From Streptomyces sp. NBC_01314 (GTDB taxonomy: Bacteria > Actinomycetota > Actinomycetes > Streptomycetales > Streptomycetaceae): a stretch of DNA of 64,000 nucleotides. The notes under the pieces were generated by a model. The model had not been told where the DNA came from. It saw nothing but the letters and a program-made list of their open reading frames with translations, and did not search any database. The stretch covers positions 2,480,001 through 2,544,000 of the forward strand of contig NZ_CP108394.1 in assembly GCF_041435215.1 (NCBI RefSeq), written 5' to 3'. Each line of letters opens with the position of its first letter. The stretch's first letter is position 1. Shown here piece by piece: positions 8,294 to 16,741 of this stretch. A program made the position numbers and the translations under genes.

Positions 8294-9142
8294 TCAGGCC
8301 GTCGCCGCGCGGAGGAAGTCCAGCGAGCGACGGGCCACTTCGGGGGCGTCGAGGGAACCGCCCTGGATCTCCACGGAGACCAGTCCGCGGTGACCGAGGT
8401 CCTGGAGGGCGGCGAGCACAGGTGGGAAGTCGATCTCGCCTGTGCCGAGTTCGAGGTGCTGGTGGACGCCCCGCCGCATGTCCTCGATCTGCACGTTCAT
8501 CAGGCGCGGGGCGGCGAGGCGGACGCACTCCAGAACCGTCCGGTCCTCCACACAGTGCGCGTGGCCCACGTCGAGGGTGATCCCGAACAGCTCGTGTCCG
8601 CCGACCATCCCGGCGAGTTCCAGGCACCGTTCCACGGTGTCGACGAACATGTACGGCTCCGGCTCGAAGGCCAGCGAGACACCGTGCTCCGCCGCCGTCT
8701 CCAGGACGGTCTCGACGCCCGCCGCGAGCCGCTTCCACGCGTCCCGCTCCGGCAGGCCGTCGTCCGGCGCGGGGCCGCTGCACAGATGGACGGTGGGCGA
8801 GCCGAGGTCGGCGGCGATGTGTACGGCCCGCCGCAACAGGTCGATCCTGCGCTCGGCCCCGTCCGCCATGAGTGTCGGGTGGTGCTTGCCCCAGGCGTCG
8901 AGGAGGTAGGGGGCGCCGGTCTCGACCGTCACGTCGAGTCCGTGGCGCGCCAGGTCCCGGGCGACCGCGTCCACCCGCCGGGGCAGGTCGTCCGCGTACG
9001 GGTCGAGGTGGCCGTGGTCGAGGGTGAGCGCGACGCCGTCGTAGCCGAGGTCGGCGAGGACCGCGAGGACGTCGCCGAGCCGGTGGTTGGTGAAGCCGTT
9101 GGTGCCGTAGCCGAATCTGAGGGGTGTGGGGGGCGGGGTCAT
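8294..9142 (-). CDS. Sugar phosphate isomerase/epimerase (AP endonuclease family 2 fold)
   Basis: 282 residues with a xylose-isomerase-like TIM barrel: FGYGTNGFTNHRLGDVL at the start, VETGAPYLLDAWGKHHPT (about 77-94), LAFEPEPYMFVD (metal Glu), GITLDVGHAHCVED (metal Asp/His, about 190), VQIEDMRRGVHQHLELG (His, about 222) and SVEIQGGS near the end. The metal-site residues of a hydrolase/isomerase are intact. It lies within the ebo-like cluster, 33 bp after the UbiA-like eboC. In cyanobacterial ebo clusters the additional member is the dehydroquinate-synthase-like EboD, which is not seen here. Substrate unknown. Confidence 0.88.
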   Translation of the reverse strand: MTPPPTPLRFGYGTNGFTNHRLGDVLAVLADLGYDGVALTLDHGHLDPYADDLPRRVDAVARDLARHGLDVTVETGAPYLLDAWGKHHPTLMADGAERRIDLLRRAVHIAADLGSPTVHLCSGPAPDDGLPERDAWKRLAAGVETVLETAAEHGVSLAFEPEPYMFVDTVERCLELAGMVGGHELFGITLDVGHAHCVEDRTVLECVRLAAPRLMNVQIEDMRRGVHQHLELGTGEIDFPPVLAALQDLGHRGLVSVEIQGGSLDAPEVARRSLDFLRAATA

Positions 9143-9175
9143 CCCGGCTTTCCTCCTGCGGAGGTCTGTTCTGGT

Positions 9176-10243
9176 TCAGGTGGGGGATATGCGCCGGGCG
9201 AGTCGCCGCGCGAGGGGGTGTACGACGCCCAGGGCGGCCGCCGCGGCCGTGGCTCCGCTCCGTGCGGTCAGCGCCGCCTGCAGGGGCATCAGCCCGAGGA
9301 TCCCGGCCCCGACGGCCCGCCGTACGTTCTCGCCCGACGGTTCCCGTACGGCACGGGCCTGCGCCGTTCCGTAGCTGCCGAGGTAGGCGAGGGCCCCGGC
9401 GGCGACCACGACGGCCCGTGCCGCGGCCGAGGGCGACACACGGGCGGTCACGGCCCGGCCCCGCGTCCCGGTCGACCCGGCGGTCGTGCCGGACCGCGCG
9501 GCGGTGGTCCCGTCGCGCTCCGCCAGACGCCCGGCGCGCCAGGCGACGGCTGTGCGGACGGCCGGGAGTGCGGCGGCGAGGGCGGTGGTCGTGGAGGCGG
9601 CGAGGGTCGCGGCCGGCAGCCGGGCGGGGGCGCCCGAGATCTCGTGGCGGCTGAGCACGGTCAGCGTGTAGGTGTGGGCGCCGACCAGCGCGGCGGGGAC
9701 GGCGCCGCGCAGCAGGGCGGTACCGGTTCGGGTCGTACGGTCCGGGCCGCGCCCGGCGGCCAGGGCGCCCGCGAGGACGTCCAGGGCCCGCGCGGAGGCC
9801 ATGGCGGCCGGGCCCGCCGGGGTCGACTTGAGCTTCAGGTCGTACGCCCAGACAGCGCCGGCCAGTGGAAGCGCTCCCAACAGGCTCCGGCGGCCCCCGG
9901 CGGCCGCGGCGAGCGCGAGGCCCCCGGCGGTCAGGGCGCCCGCGACGGCGAGGGCGGTACGGCGCGGGACACGGCCCGACGGGACGGGGCGCCCGGGGCG
10001 CTCGACCGCGTCGATCGTGGCGTCGGCGTAGTCGTTGAGGGCCATGCCGGCCCAGTAGAGGCAGACGGACGACCCCATCACGCCGAACGTCCGCGCACCC
10101 AGCGGGTGCCCGGCGGCGGCGGCGCCGGCGAGGACGTCGCCCGGGACGCTCAACGCGGCCGGTGCGCGCACGAGTTGTGCGAGGTCGGCGAGGCTCACGG
10201 CAGGCCGCGAGCCGGAGCCCGGTACCGCTCTCCGATCTTCCAT
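9176..10243 (-). CDS. eboC: UbiA-superfamily prenyltransferase, EboC/SCO3242-like
   Basis: About 355 residues and multi-spanning. The prenyl-diphosphate/Mg site is NDYADATIDAVERPGRP near residue 75 (NDxxDxxxD), and the second motif is YDLKLKST near 145 (a relaxed version of the second Asp motif). Arg-rich loops and Ala/Leu-rich helices fit the UbiA fold in the cytoplasmic membrane. ATG 10243 is preferred over ATG 10261 because a -10-like TAAGTT lies 7 nt upstream, suggesting a leaderless start; neither has a Shine-Dalgarno. It would be the first gene of the leftward ebo-like run. A Ser/Thr-rich stretch (TTAARSGTTAGSTGTRG) in the middle is unusual and probably a loop. Confidence 0.86.
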   Translation of the reverse strand: MEDRRAVPGSGSRPAVSLADLAQLVRAPAALSVPGDVLAGAAAAGHPLGARTFGVMGSSVCLYWAGMALNDYADATIDAVERPGRPVPSGRVPRRTALAVAGALTAGGLALAAAAGGRRSLLGALPLAGAVWAYDLKLKSTPAGPAAMASARALDVLAGALAAGRGPDRTTRTGTALLRGAVPAALVGAHTYTLTVLSRHEISGAPARLPAATLAASTTTALAAALPAVRTAVAWRAGRLAERDGTTAARSGTTAGSTGTRGRAVTARVSPSAAARAVVVAAGALAYLGSYGTAQARAVREPSGENVRRAVGAGILGLMPLQAALTARSGATAAAAALGVVHPLARRLARRISPT

Positions 10244-10352
10244 GGCGGCAAACTTACCCATATGACTTGAACATTCACATGGAGAACCTGTGAAGACCTT
10301 TTCGGTCCGTGGACGTCGCACTGCGCGCCGGCGACCTCTCGCCGATGGCGTC

Positions 10353-11774
10353 TCAGGGTTCCTGACGCAGCCTCCGCCAGACCGCCTTGGCCGCGTTGTG
10401 TCCCGACATGCCGTGCACACCGGGGCCCGGCGGGGTCGCCGAGGAGCAGATGAAGACGGCCGGGTGCGGGGTGCTGTACGGGTGGAGCGAGAGCTTGGGG
10501 CGGAGCAGCAGTTGCAGTCCGGAGGCGGCGCCGCAGGCGATGTCGCCGCCCACGTAGTTCGCGTTGTGCGCGGCGAGCTCGGGCGGGCCCGCGGTGGCAC
10601 GGGCCAGGACGCGGTCGCGGAACCCCGGGGCGAAACGCTCCAGTTGCCGCTCGACGGGGTCCGTCAGATCGCCCGTCCAGCCGTTCGGGACATGGCCGTA
10701 CGCCCAGAAGACGTGCTTGCCCTCGGGCGCCCGGCTCGGATCGGCCAGGCTGGGCTGCACGGTGATCAGGAACGGCGCGTCGGGCGCCCGGCCGTGCCGG
10801 GAGGCCGCGTCGAGCGCCGCGCCGATCTCGGCCTTGCTCGCCCCGACCTGAACGGTCCCGGCCCTGCGCGCCTCCTCGGCGGTCCACGGCACGGGGCCGT
10901 CCAGCGCGTAGTCGAGCTTGAAGACGCTCGCGCCGTAGCGGTAGGGCTGGTAGTAGCTGCCCAAGCCCGCGATCCGGGCCAGCGCGGTGGGTGAGGTGTC
11001 GAAGACGTACGCGCGCGCGGGCGGCAGGTCGTCCAGGCGCTTGACCTCGTAGTCGGTGTGGACGGTGCCGCCGAGATCCTTCAGATACGCGGTGAGCGCG
11101 TCGGAGATGGCCTGCGAGCCGCCCCGGGCGACGGGCCAGCCCGCGGCGTGTGCGGCCAGCGCGAAGACCAGGCCGACGGCGCCGGTGGCGATTCCGCCGA
11201 GCGGGGCGATGACATGGGCGACGAGCCCGGCGAACAGGGCCTTGGCCCGTTCGTCCTTGAAGCGGCGCATCAGCCACGTCGACGGCGGCAGCCCCACCAG
11301 GCCGAAACGGGCGAGGGTGACCGGGTCGCGGGGCAGCGAGGACAGCGGCAGCGACATGAAGTCCCGGGCGAGCGTGTCCCACTTGGGCAGGAACGGCTCG
11401 ACCAGCCTGCGGTACGCGCCCGCGTCACGGGGCCCGAACGAGGCGGCCGTCTCCCCCACCGAGCGCGACAGCACGGCGGCCGAGCCGTCGGGGAAGGGGT
11501 GCGCCATGGGCAGCTCCGCGTGCAGCCACTCCAGGCCGTAGCGGTGGAGCGGCATCGCCTTGAACGCGGGCGAGTTGACGCCGAGCGGGTGCGCGGCGGC
11601 GCAGGGGTCGTGGCGGAAACCGGGCAGGGTGAGCTCCGCGGTGCGGGAGCCCCCTCCCACGGTGGGCTTCTCCTCGAACACGGCCACGGAGAACCCGCGG
11701 CGGGCCAGCTCCACGGCAGCCGTCAGGCCGTTCGGCCCCGCCCCCACCACCACCGCGTCGAGCATCGACGGCAC
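10353..11774 (-). CDS. FAD-dependent oxidoreductase of the phytoene desaturase/amine oxidase family
   Basis: 473 residues. The dinucleotide-binding motif [20 protein letters not shown] starts at residue 8, followed by [13 protein letters not shown] (the GG motif). The C-terminal flavin motif is [16 protein letters not shown] near 450. The substrate domain is not like carotenoid CrtI in detail; this is the broad NAD(P)/FAD oxidoreductase group close to CrtI/retinol saturase. It is cytoplasmic or peripherally membrane-bound. Transcribed leftward toward eboC with 110 bp between, it may be expressed with the ebo-like genes, but AT-rich promoter-like sequence in that gap argues for a separate eboC promoter. 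The substrate is not identifiable. Confidence 0.9.
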   Translation of the reverse strand: MPSMLDAVVVGAGPNGLTAAVELARRGFSVAVFEEKPTVGGGSRTAELTLPGFRHDPCAAAHPLGVNSPAFKAMPLHRYGLEWLHAELPMAHPFPDGSAAVLSRSVGETAASFGPRDAGAYRRLVEPFLPKWDTLARDFMSLPLSSLPRDPVTLARFGLVGLPPSTWLMRRFKDERAKALFAGLVAHVIAPLGGIATGAVGLVFALAAHAAGWPVARGGSQAISDALTAYLKDLGGTVHTDYEVKRLDDLPPARAYVFDTSPTALARIAGLGSYYQPYRYGASVFKLDYALDGPVPWTAEEARRAGTVQVGASKAEIGAALDAASRHGRAPDAPFLITVQPSLADPSRAPEGKHVFWAYGHVPNGWTGDLTDPVERQLERFAPGFRDRVLARATAGPPELAAHNANYVGGDIACGAASGLQLLLRPKLSLHPYSTPHPAVFICSSATPPGPGVHGMSGHNAAKAVWRRLRQEP

Positions 11775-12088
11775 GTCCGGACCCCTTCGTCAGCCGATGG
11801 TCGTGCTCCGCCGACGGAATCCCCGCCCGCGGACAGACCTGCGCTCAGGATATGCCCGGCCACCGACAGGCCCGGGCAAGGGTGGGTCCCGTCGGCGGAC
11901 GCGCCGGTTCCGCTTCAAGGATGGGCCCCCGCCGGCGGCCCCGCTTCGCCGCGTTCCGCTTCACCGCTCGGCCACGACCACGACCACGACCACCGGGAGG
12001 GAGGCACCCCGGTCGCCCGAGCCGACCGGACAAAGCTCCCCGGGCCACAGCCCCCGACCGTCGACTACCCCAGCCCCCGGCCCTCGGG
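11775..12088. other. Intergenic region without a recognisable gene
   Basis: This holds a short CCACGA hexamer tandem near 11972-11992, reading as His/Asp or Thr runs in either strand, which is a low-complexity tract. Open frames here are compositional. No terminator hairpin with a T-run, RNA gene or pseudogene similarity was seen. It separates two leftward genes, so the promoter of the desaturase-like gene should be close to 11780-11830. Confidence 0.5.
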
Positions 12089-12934
12089 TCAGGCTCCGCC
12101 CGACAGCAGCCCCGCCACCCGGCGGGCCGTGGCCGCGTCCCGGGCCGTGGTGAACGGGAGTGCGTTGCCGCCGGTTATCCGGAAGGGTTCGCCGGCCAGG
12201 GTGAGGTGGGCGCCGCCCGCCTCTTCGACGAGAAGGAGGCCGGCCGCGTGGTCCCAGGCGGCCTCCCAGGAGAACGCGGTCGCGTCCAACCGGCCCTCGG
12301 CGATGGCGAGATACTCCAGCCCGGCCGAACCGCAGGCCCGCGGGGCCACGCCGTCCGTCCAGAGGCCGAGCAGGGCCCGCTTCTGCTCCTCCGTGGTGTA
12401 GTCCGGGTGGGAGGTGGCGATATCGAGGTCCCGGCCGGGGTCGGGCGAGCCGGCGCGCAGGGGCTCGCCGTCGACGGTGGCACCCCGGCCTCGTATCGCC
12501 ACGGCGAGCCGGTCGAGGGCGGGTGCGTAGGTCCAGGAGGCGCGCAGGACTCCGCCCTGGGCGAGGGCGACGAGGGTGCAGAAGCCCGGTTCGCCGTTCA
12601 CGAACTGGCGGGTGCCGTCCACCGGGTCGACGATCCAGACCGGCGCGTCGCCCTGGATCGCCTCGTACGACGCGGGATCGGCGTGCACCGCCTCCTCGCC
12701 GACCACGACCGAGCCGGGCAGCAGCGCGGAGAGCGCCTCCGTCAGATACAGCTCGGCCTTGCGGTCGGCGTCGGTCACCAGGTCGTGCGGGCCGTTCTTC
12801 TGGTCGACCTCGTGCGCGGCGAGCTGCCGGAAGCGCGGCATGATCTCCGCGGCGGCTGCCTTGCGGATCGCTTCCTCGACGTCCGAGGCATGCCGGGCGA
12901 GAAACTCGTCGATGGTTTCGTGGTCTTCGATCAT
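12089..12934 (-). CDS. Inositol monophosphatase family phosphatase (histidinol-phosphatase-like)
   Basis: 281 residues from ATG 12934 ([15 protein letters not shown]). A longer ORF exists to 12970, but its extra residues are not conserved-looking. FIG/IMPase superfamily motifs in order: [11 protein letters not shown] (about 57-67), [11 protein letters not shown] (catalytic Glu, about 84), [17 protein letters not shown] (metal site DPVDGT, about 105) and [19 protein letters not shown] (WDHAAG, about 225). All Mg-ligand residues are present. It hydrolyses a phosphate monoester in the cytosol; inositol-1-phosphate and histidinol phosphate are both possible. Its nearness to an ebo-like cluster, which in other streptomycetes is linked to inositol-phosphate synthase, makes inositol plausible. 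Confidence 0.9.
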   Translation of the reverse strand: MIEDHETIDEFLARHASDVEEAIRKAAAAEIMPRFRQLAAHEVDQKNGPHDLVTDADRKAELYLTEALSALLPGSVVVGEEAVHADPASYEAIQGDAPVWIVDPVDGTRQFVNGEPGFCTLVALAQGGVLRASWTYAPALDRLAVAIRGRGATVDGEPLRAGSPDPGRDLDIATSHPDYTTEEQKRALLGLWTDGVAPRACGSAGLEYLAIAEGRLDATAFSWEAAWDHAAGLLLVEEAGGAHLTLAGEPFRITGGNALPFTTARDAATARRVAGLLSGGA

Positions 12935-13072
12935 GTCTCCATGACAGCACGCGGCACTGACAATCCCCACCCGTTCGGTGTATTCGGTATGGAATCGCCG
13001 TGAATACCCGGTGCGGGCCGTCGTCCACCGCGAGCCGAGGACCGGCCTCGGAACTCGTCCGGCGCCCCGGTC

Positions 13073-14950
13073 TCAGCGCCCGACCGCGTACCCCTGCATC
13101 CCGCGCGGATTCGCCGCCGCCGACAGCACCCCGCTCGCCGGGTCCCGTGCGACCGCGCACAGTCTGCCCTCCGACCAGGCCTCGCCGACGACGACGTCGT
13201 GGCCGCGACGGCGCAGCTCGGCAACCGTCTCCGGGGGCGTCCGGGACTCGACGGTGACGCTGCCGGGCCGCATGCCGCGCGGGTAGAAGGAGCCGGGGAA
13301 GCTGTCGTTGTGCCAGTTCGGGGCGTCGATGGCGCCCTGGAGGTCGAGTCCGCCGCGGACCGGCGGGCGGAGGGCGACCGCGAGGAAGAAGTGCAGCTGC
13401 CACTGGTCCTGTTGGTCACCGCCGGGTGTGCCGAAGGCCATGACCGGGACTCCGTCGCGCAGGGCCAGCGACGGGGTGAGCGTGGTGCGCGGCCGACGGC
13501 CGGGGGTGAGGGAGTTGGGCAGTCCCTCGTCCAGCCAGGCCATCTGCAGCCGGGTGCCGAGCGGGAAGCCCAGCTCGGGCACCACCGGGTTGGACTGCAG
13601 CCAGCCGCCGCTGGGCGTGGCGGCGACCATGTTGCCCCAGCGGTCGACGATGTCGAGGTGGCAGGTGTCGCCCCTGGTGCTTCCGTCCGCCGCGACCTCG
13701 GGCTCCCCCGGCACGGGTGACCGAGGACTTGTGGCGACGGTGGGCTCACCGACTCCCCCGAGCCCCTTCGCGACCGTGGGCTCACCGGCCCCCATGAGGC
13801 CGGGGCCCGCCTCGTCGGTGGGGACCACGCGCGCGTGCGCGCTCAGTCGCGGGGTACGGCCGCCCGGACCGCCGGGCAGCAGCTCGTACGACGCCGTGTC
13901 GCCGACGAGCGCGCGCCGCGCGGCGTTGTACTCGTCGGACAGCAACGCGTCGAGCGGTACCGGCGCCGCGTCCCCGTACCAGGCCTCACGGTCCGCCATG
14001 GCGAGCTTGCAGCCCTCGATGAGCAGGTGCACATAGTCGGCGGACCCGTACGCGGGCAGTTCGGGCGGCAGCAGGGCGAGTTGCTGGAGGAGCACCGGGC
14101 CCTGGCTCCAGGGGCCGGCCTTGCACAGGGTCCAGCCGTTCCAGTCGTACCTCGCCGGGGCCTCGTAGGACGCGGACCAGGCGGCGAGGTCGGCCAGGGT
14201 GAGCGTCCCGGTGTGCCGGTCGCCGCTGGTGTCCAGGGTGGGCCGCCCGGCCTGCCGGACGAGGGCCTCGGCGATGAAGCCGGAGCGCCACACCTCGCGC
14301 GCCGCCTCGATACGGGCCTCCCGGTCGCCCGCCCCCTCGACCTCGGCGAGCAGCCTTCGCCAGGTCGCGGCCAGGGCCGGGTTGCGGAACAGCTCGCCGG
14401 GACGGGGCGCCCGCCCGCCCGGCAGGTACACCCGCGCCGACGACAGCCACTCCTTCTCGAAGAGGACCCGCACGGACTCGACCGTCGCCCCCACGTTCTC
14501 CACGGGCGCGTGGCCGTCCTCCGCGTACCCGATGGCGTACTTCAGGACGTCGGCCAGGTCCTTGGTGCCGTGGTCGCGCAGGAGGAGCATCCACGCGTCG
14601 AACGCGCCCGGCACGGCGGCGGCCAGCGGCCCCGTGCCGGGTACCAGCTCCAGACCGAGCCCCCGGTAGTGCTCGGCGGTCGCCCCGGCCGGCGCGACGC
14701 CCTGTCCGCACAGCACCCGGACCTCGCCGTCCGCGGGCGCGAGCACGATGGGCACCTCGCCGGCGGGCCCGTTGAGGTGGGGTTCCACGACGTGCAGGAC
14801 GAAGCCCGCCGCCACGGCCGCGTCGAACGCGTTGCCGCCGTCCTCCAGGACCGCCATCGCCGACTGGGAGGCGAGCCAGTGCGTGGAGGCCACCATGCCG
14901 AAGGTCCCCTGGAGCGTCGGTCGGGTGGTGAACACGGGCGGGCTCCTCAC
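13073..14950 (-). CDS. Gamma-glutamyltransferase family Ntn-hydrolase, cytosolic-type
   Basis: 625 residues. Opening motif FGMVASTHWLASQSAMAVLEDGGNAFDAAVAA is typical of the GGT family (split here: FGMVASTHW then GNAFDAAVAAG). The autoprocessing threonine is in GDTCHLDIVDRWGN near residue 433; D/T/G spacing is kept and cleavage would give two subunits. Downstream PSGGWLQSNPV and FGTPGGDQQDQWQLHFFL are family-typical. No signal peptide is seen, unlike the secreted GGT at 32708-34513. A linker just before the catalytic Thr contains a duplicated GEPTVA element. Similar enzymes are annotated as glutathione hydrolase or cephalosporin acylase. Substrate unknown. Confidence 0.9.
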   Translation of the reverse strand: MRSPPVFTTRPTLQGTFGMVASTHWLASQSAMAVLEDGGNAFDAAVAAGFVLHVVEPHLNGPAGEVPIVLAPADGEVRVLCGQGVAPAGATAEHYRGLGLELVPGTGPLAAAVPGAFDAWMLLLRDHGTKDLADVLKYAIGYAEDGHAPVENVGATVESVRVLFEKEWLSSARVYLPGGRAPRPGELFRNPALAATWRRLLAEVEGAGDREARIEAAREVWRSGFIAEALVRQAGRPTLDTSGDRHTGTLTLADLAAWSASYEAPARYDWNGWTLCKAGPWSQGPVLLQQLALLPPELPAYGSADYVHLLIEGCKLAMADREAWYGDAAPVPLDALLSDEYNAARRALVGDTASYELLPGGPGGRTPRLSAHARVVPTDEAGPGLMGAGEPTVAKGLGGVGEPTVATSPRSPVPGEPEVAADGSTRGDTCHLDIVDRWGNMVAATPSGGWLQSNPVVPELGFPLGTRLQMAWLDEGLPNSLTPGRRPRTTLTPSLALRDGVPVMAFGTPGGDQQDQWQLHFFLAVALRPPVRGGLDLQGAIDAPNWHNDSFPGSFYPRGMRPGSVTVESRTPPETVAELRRRGHDVVVGEAWSEGRLCAVARDPASGVLSAAANPRGMQGYAVGR

Positions 14951-15026
14951 TGCGCGACGGACGTCCGATGATCGTACGCAGTCCCCGGAAGGCCCTCTCA
15001 GGAGCGACGACGCCCCGGCGGTGCCC

Positions 15027-15857
15027 TCAGGAACGCCGCCCCACCGTCAGCACATGCCCGCTCGCCCCCAGCAGCGACGGCTCCGACTCGATCCGCCGGG
15101 TCGCGGCCAGCACCGCCTCCCGGCGTTCCGGGTCGTCGAGCCACTCCTCCACCCCGCCCATCAGCCAGGCGACACCCTCGACGCCGTACTGCCCCTCGTG
15201 TGCGAGCCCGGCCTCGGTGAACTCGCCGGGTACCTCGGCCGGGTCGGCGAAGTAGGCGGTGGTGAAGTGTGGGTCCGCCGACGAGTACCCGTGCCGGCCA
15301 TCGACCGAAACGGCGTCAATGCGTTCACGGCGCTCCGGGATGAAGTAGTTCCCTTGCAGGAGGGTGTCGTTGAGCCCCGCGAACCGGTTGATCGTGGCCG
15401 CGACCACCACACCACCCGGGCGAACGGCCCGGTGGGCCTCGGCCAACGCCCTTACCCGGTCCGGGCGTTCGGGCAGATGATAGAGCGGCCCGAGGAAGAG
15501 CACGACGTCGTACGCGGCGTCCTCGGCGGGCAGCGCGCGGGCGTCCCCGAGCCGGGCGGTGACCCCGGGCAGCCGTCCGGACCGCTCCACGTGCATCGGC
15601 ACGGGATCGACGACCTCGACCTCGTGGCCGTCCTCCGCCAGCCACTCGGCGTGGATGCCCGTGCCCCCGCCGACATCGAGCACCCGAGCAGGAGCCTCCG
15701 GCAGCAGCCGCCGCAGCACGTCCTGCGTCCGCCAGAACTCCAGCCGCCCGGTGCCCTGTCTGAGGCGCGCGTCCTCCTTCCCCTGCTCGTAGTAGGCGAG
15801 GATCTCCTCGCGCAGGGACGGGAGTCGGGGCTCGGTGGCGTACGGTGACCGCTTCAT
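15027..15857 (-). CDS. Class I SAM-dependent methyltransferase
   Basis: 276 residues from ATG 15857 (MKRSPYATEPRLPSLREE). Motif I is VLDVGGGTGIHAEWLA near residue 60. The acidic second strand is VEVVDPVPMHVE, motif II/III DVVLFLGPLYHLPER, and post-motif RAVRPGGVVVAATINRF. This is the UbiE/Coq5-like fold used on small molecules. No neighbour suggests a substrate: an upstream lipoprotein gene and a downstream GGT homologue read the same way, but gaps of about 40 and 80 bp are neutral. An earlier in-frame start (15893) would only add a low-complexity extension. It is cytoplasmic. Confidence 0.9.
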   Translation of the reverse strand: MKRSPYATEPRLPSLREEILAYYEQGKEDARLRQGTGRLEFWRTQDVLRRLLPEAPARVLDVGGGTGIHAEWLAEDGHEVEVVDPVPMHVERSGRLPGVTARLGDARALPAEDAAYDVVLFLGPLYHLPERPDRVRALAEAHRAVRPGGVVVAATINRFAGLNDTLLQGNYFIPERRERIDAVSVDGRHGYSSADPHFTTAYFADPAEVPGEFTEAGLAHEGQYGVEGVAWLMGGVEEWLDDPERREAVLAATRRIESEPSLLGASGHVLTVGRRS

Positions 15858-15897
15858 GCACCCAGGGTGCTGATCGCCCCGATGGCTCCGCAACTGG

Positions 15898-16518
15898 TTA
15901 AGACCCCTCCCCGGTGACCTGCGCCCACGCCGTCGTGGCGAGGCGGCCCGTGTTGCCGAGGTCGATGCCGCCCTCGGGGGTGATCACTTCGGCGGGCCTG
16001 TCCGACAGCGGGGCTATGCGCAGGTACAGGGCGTTGACGGCGGGTATGTCCGCCTCGGTGACCGTGTTGCGCCAGACCAGTTCGGTCCTGGCGGACTCGC
16101 CGGGCTTCAGGGTGACGACGTGCGGGCCGAAGTCCGGCACGCCGGTGGTGATGTGCCGCGTACCCTGCAGGACGCGTACGTCGGCGTAGGGCTCGCCGTC
16201 CTCGTCGAGCACCTCGATCGCCGGGTAGCCGTTGACGGTGTACAGCACCGTGCCGCAGTTCGTGAGGGTCACACCCATCGCCCGCAGCCCCATCGCCGAT
16301 TCCACGAGGCCGGGGACCATCCGCACCCCCGAGGGCGGGCAGGCCGCCGTCGCCTCGGGCCCGTCCGTGGCCGCCGGCGAGACCGGGGCCGAGGGCGCCG
16401 CACGGTCGGGGTCGCGCTCGCGGTCCAGTTCCTCCGAGAGTCCGCAGCCGCCGACGGCCAGGGTGAGTGCCGCCACAAGGATCGCGCGGGAGGCCCTACG
16501 GCCGCGTATCGGGATCAT
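15898..16518 (-). CDS. DUF4232-type exported lipoprotein
   Basis: 206 residues. The N-terminus MIPIRGRRASRAILVAALTL ends in the lipobox VGGC, so it is lipidated and exported. A Pro/Ala linker follows, then a beta-rich domain with two cysteines (ACPPSGVRMVPG ... LTNCGTVLYTVNGYPAIEVLD), matching the DUF4232 group of streptomycete surface proteins. ATG 16518 follows AGGA at a suitable distance. The open frame extends further upstream to 17136 but overlaps an opposing gene. The function of this domain is unknown. It is divergent from the DUF3558-like gene over a tandem-repeat-bearing promoter region. Confidence 0.85.
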   Translation of the reverse strand: MIPIRGRRASRAILVAALTLAVGGCGLSEELDRERDPDRAAPSAPVSPAATDGPEATAACPPSGVRMVPGLVESAMGLRAMGVTLTNCGTVLYTVNGYPAIEVLDEDGEPYADVRVLQGTRHITTGVPDFGPHVVTLKPGESARTELVWRNTVTEADIPAVNALYLRIAPLSDRPAEVITPEGGIDLGNTGRLATTAWAQVTGEGS

Positions 16519-16605
16519 GGGCCGATCCTGACACGCACCCCGGCGGAAGCCGCGACTCCGCCGTCGACACGAAGGCCGCCGACCCGAGGGCGGCACCCGC
16601 GCCCT

Positions 16606-16687
16606 GGACCACGAACCGACGTGAACCACGACCGGACCCGAACCACGACCGGACCTTGAATCACGAGCCGAGCTGAACCACGATGCC
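16606..16687. repeat. Five degenerate 17-18 bp tandem repeats
   Basis: Units begin at 16606, 16623, 16640, 16658 and 16675 and share GAACCACGACCGGACC, with substitutions such as GAATCACGAGCCGAGC and a truncated last copy. They lie between two divergent genes for exported proteins. The units are nearly in phase with two DNA helical turns, but each spacing is only 17-18 bp, which does not favour an operator array. Origin by slippage is likely. Confidence 0.8.
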
Positions 16688-16711
16688 CTGTCGCCACGTA
16701 TACATGGAAAG

Positions 16712-16721
16712 AGTCCGGACT
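16712..16721. promoter_or_regulatory. 10-bp palindrome AGTCCGGACT upstream of the DUF3558-like gene
   Basis: A perfect palindrome with GAAAG/TTTC extension on the sides (one mismatch bulge), 20-30 bp before the GTG at 16742. It could be an operator for a dimeric regulator. No partner regulator is adjacent, so the assignment is tentative. Confidence 0.35.
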
Positions 16722-16741
16722 TTCGTCCCACAGATAGTCGT

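Noticed and set aside
11775..12088. Histidine-rich small protein from the CCACGA repeat
   Set aside because: Frames are purely compositional, with no start signal or similarity.
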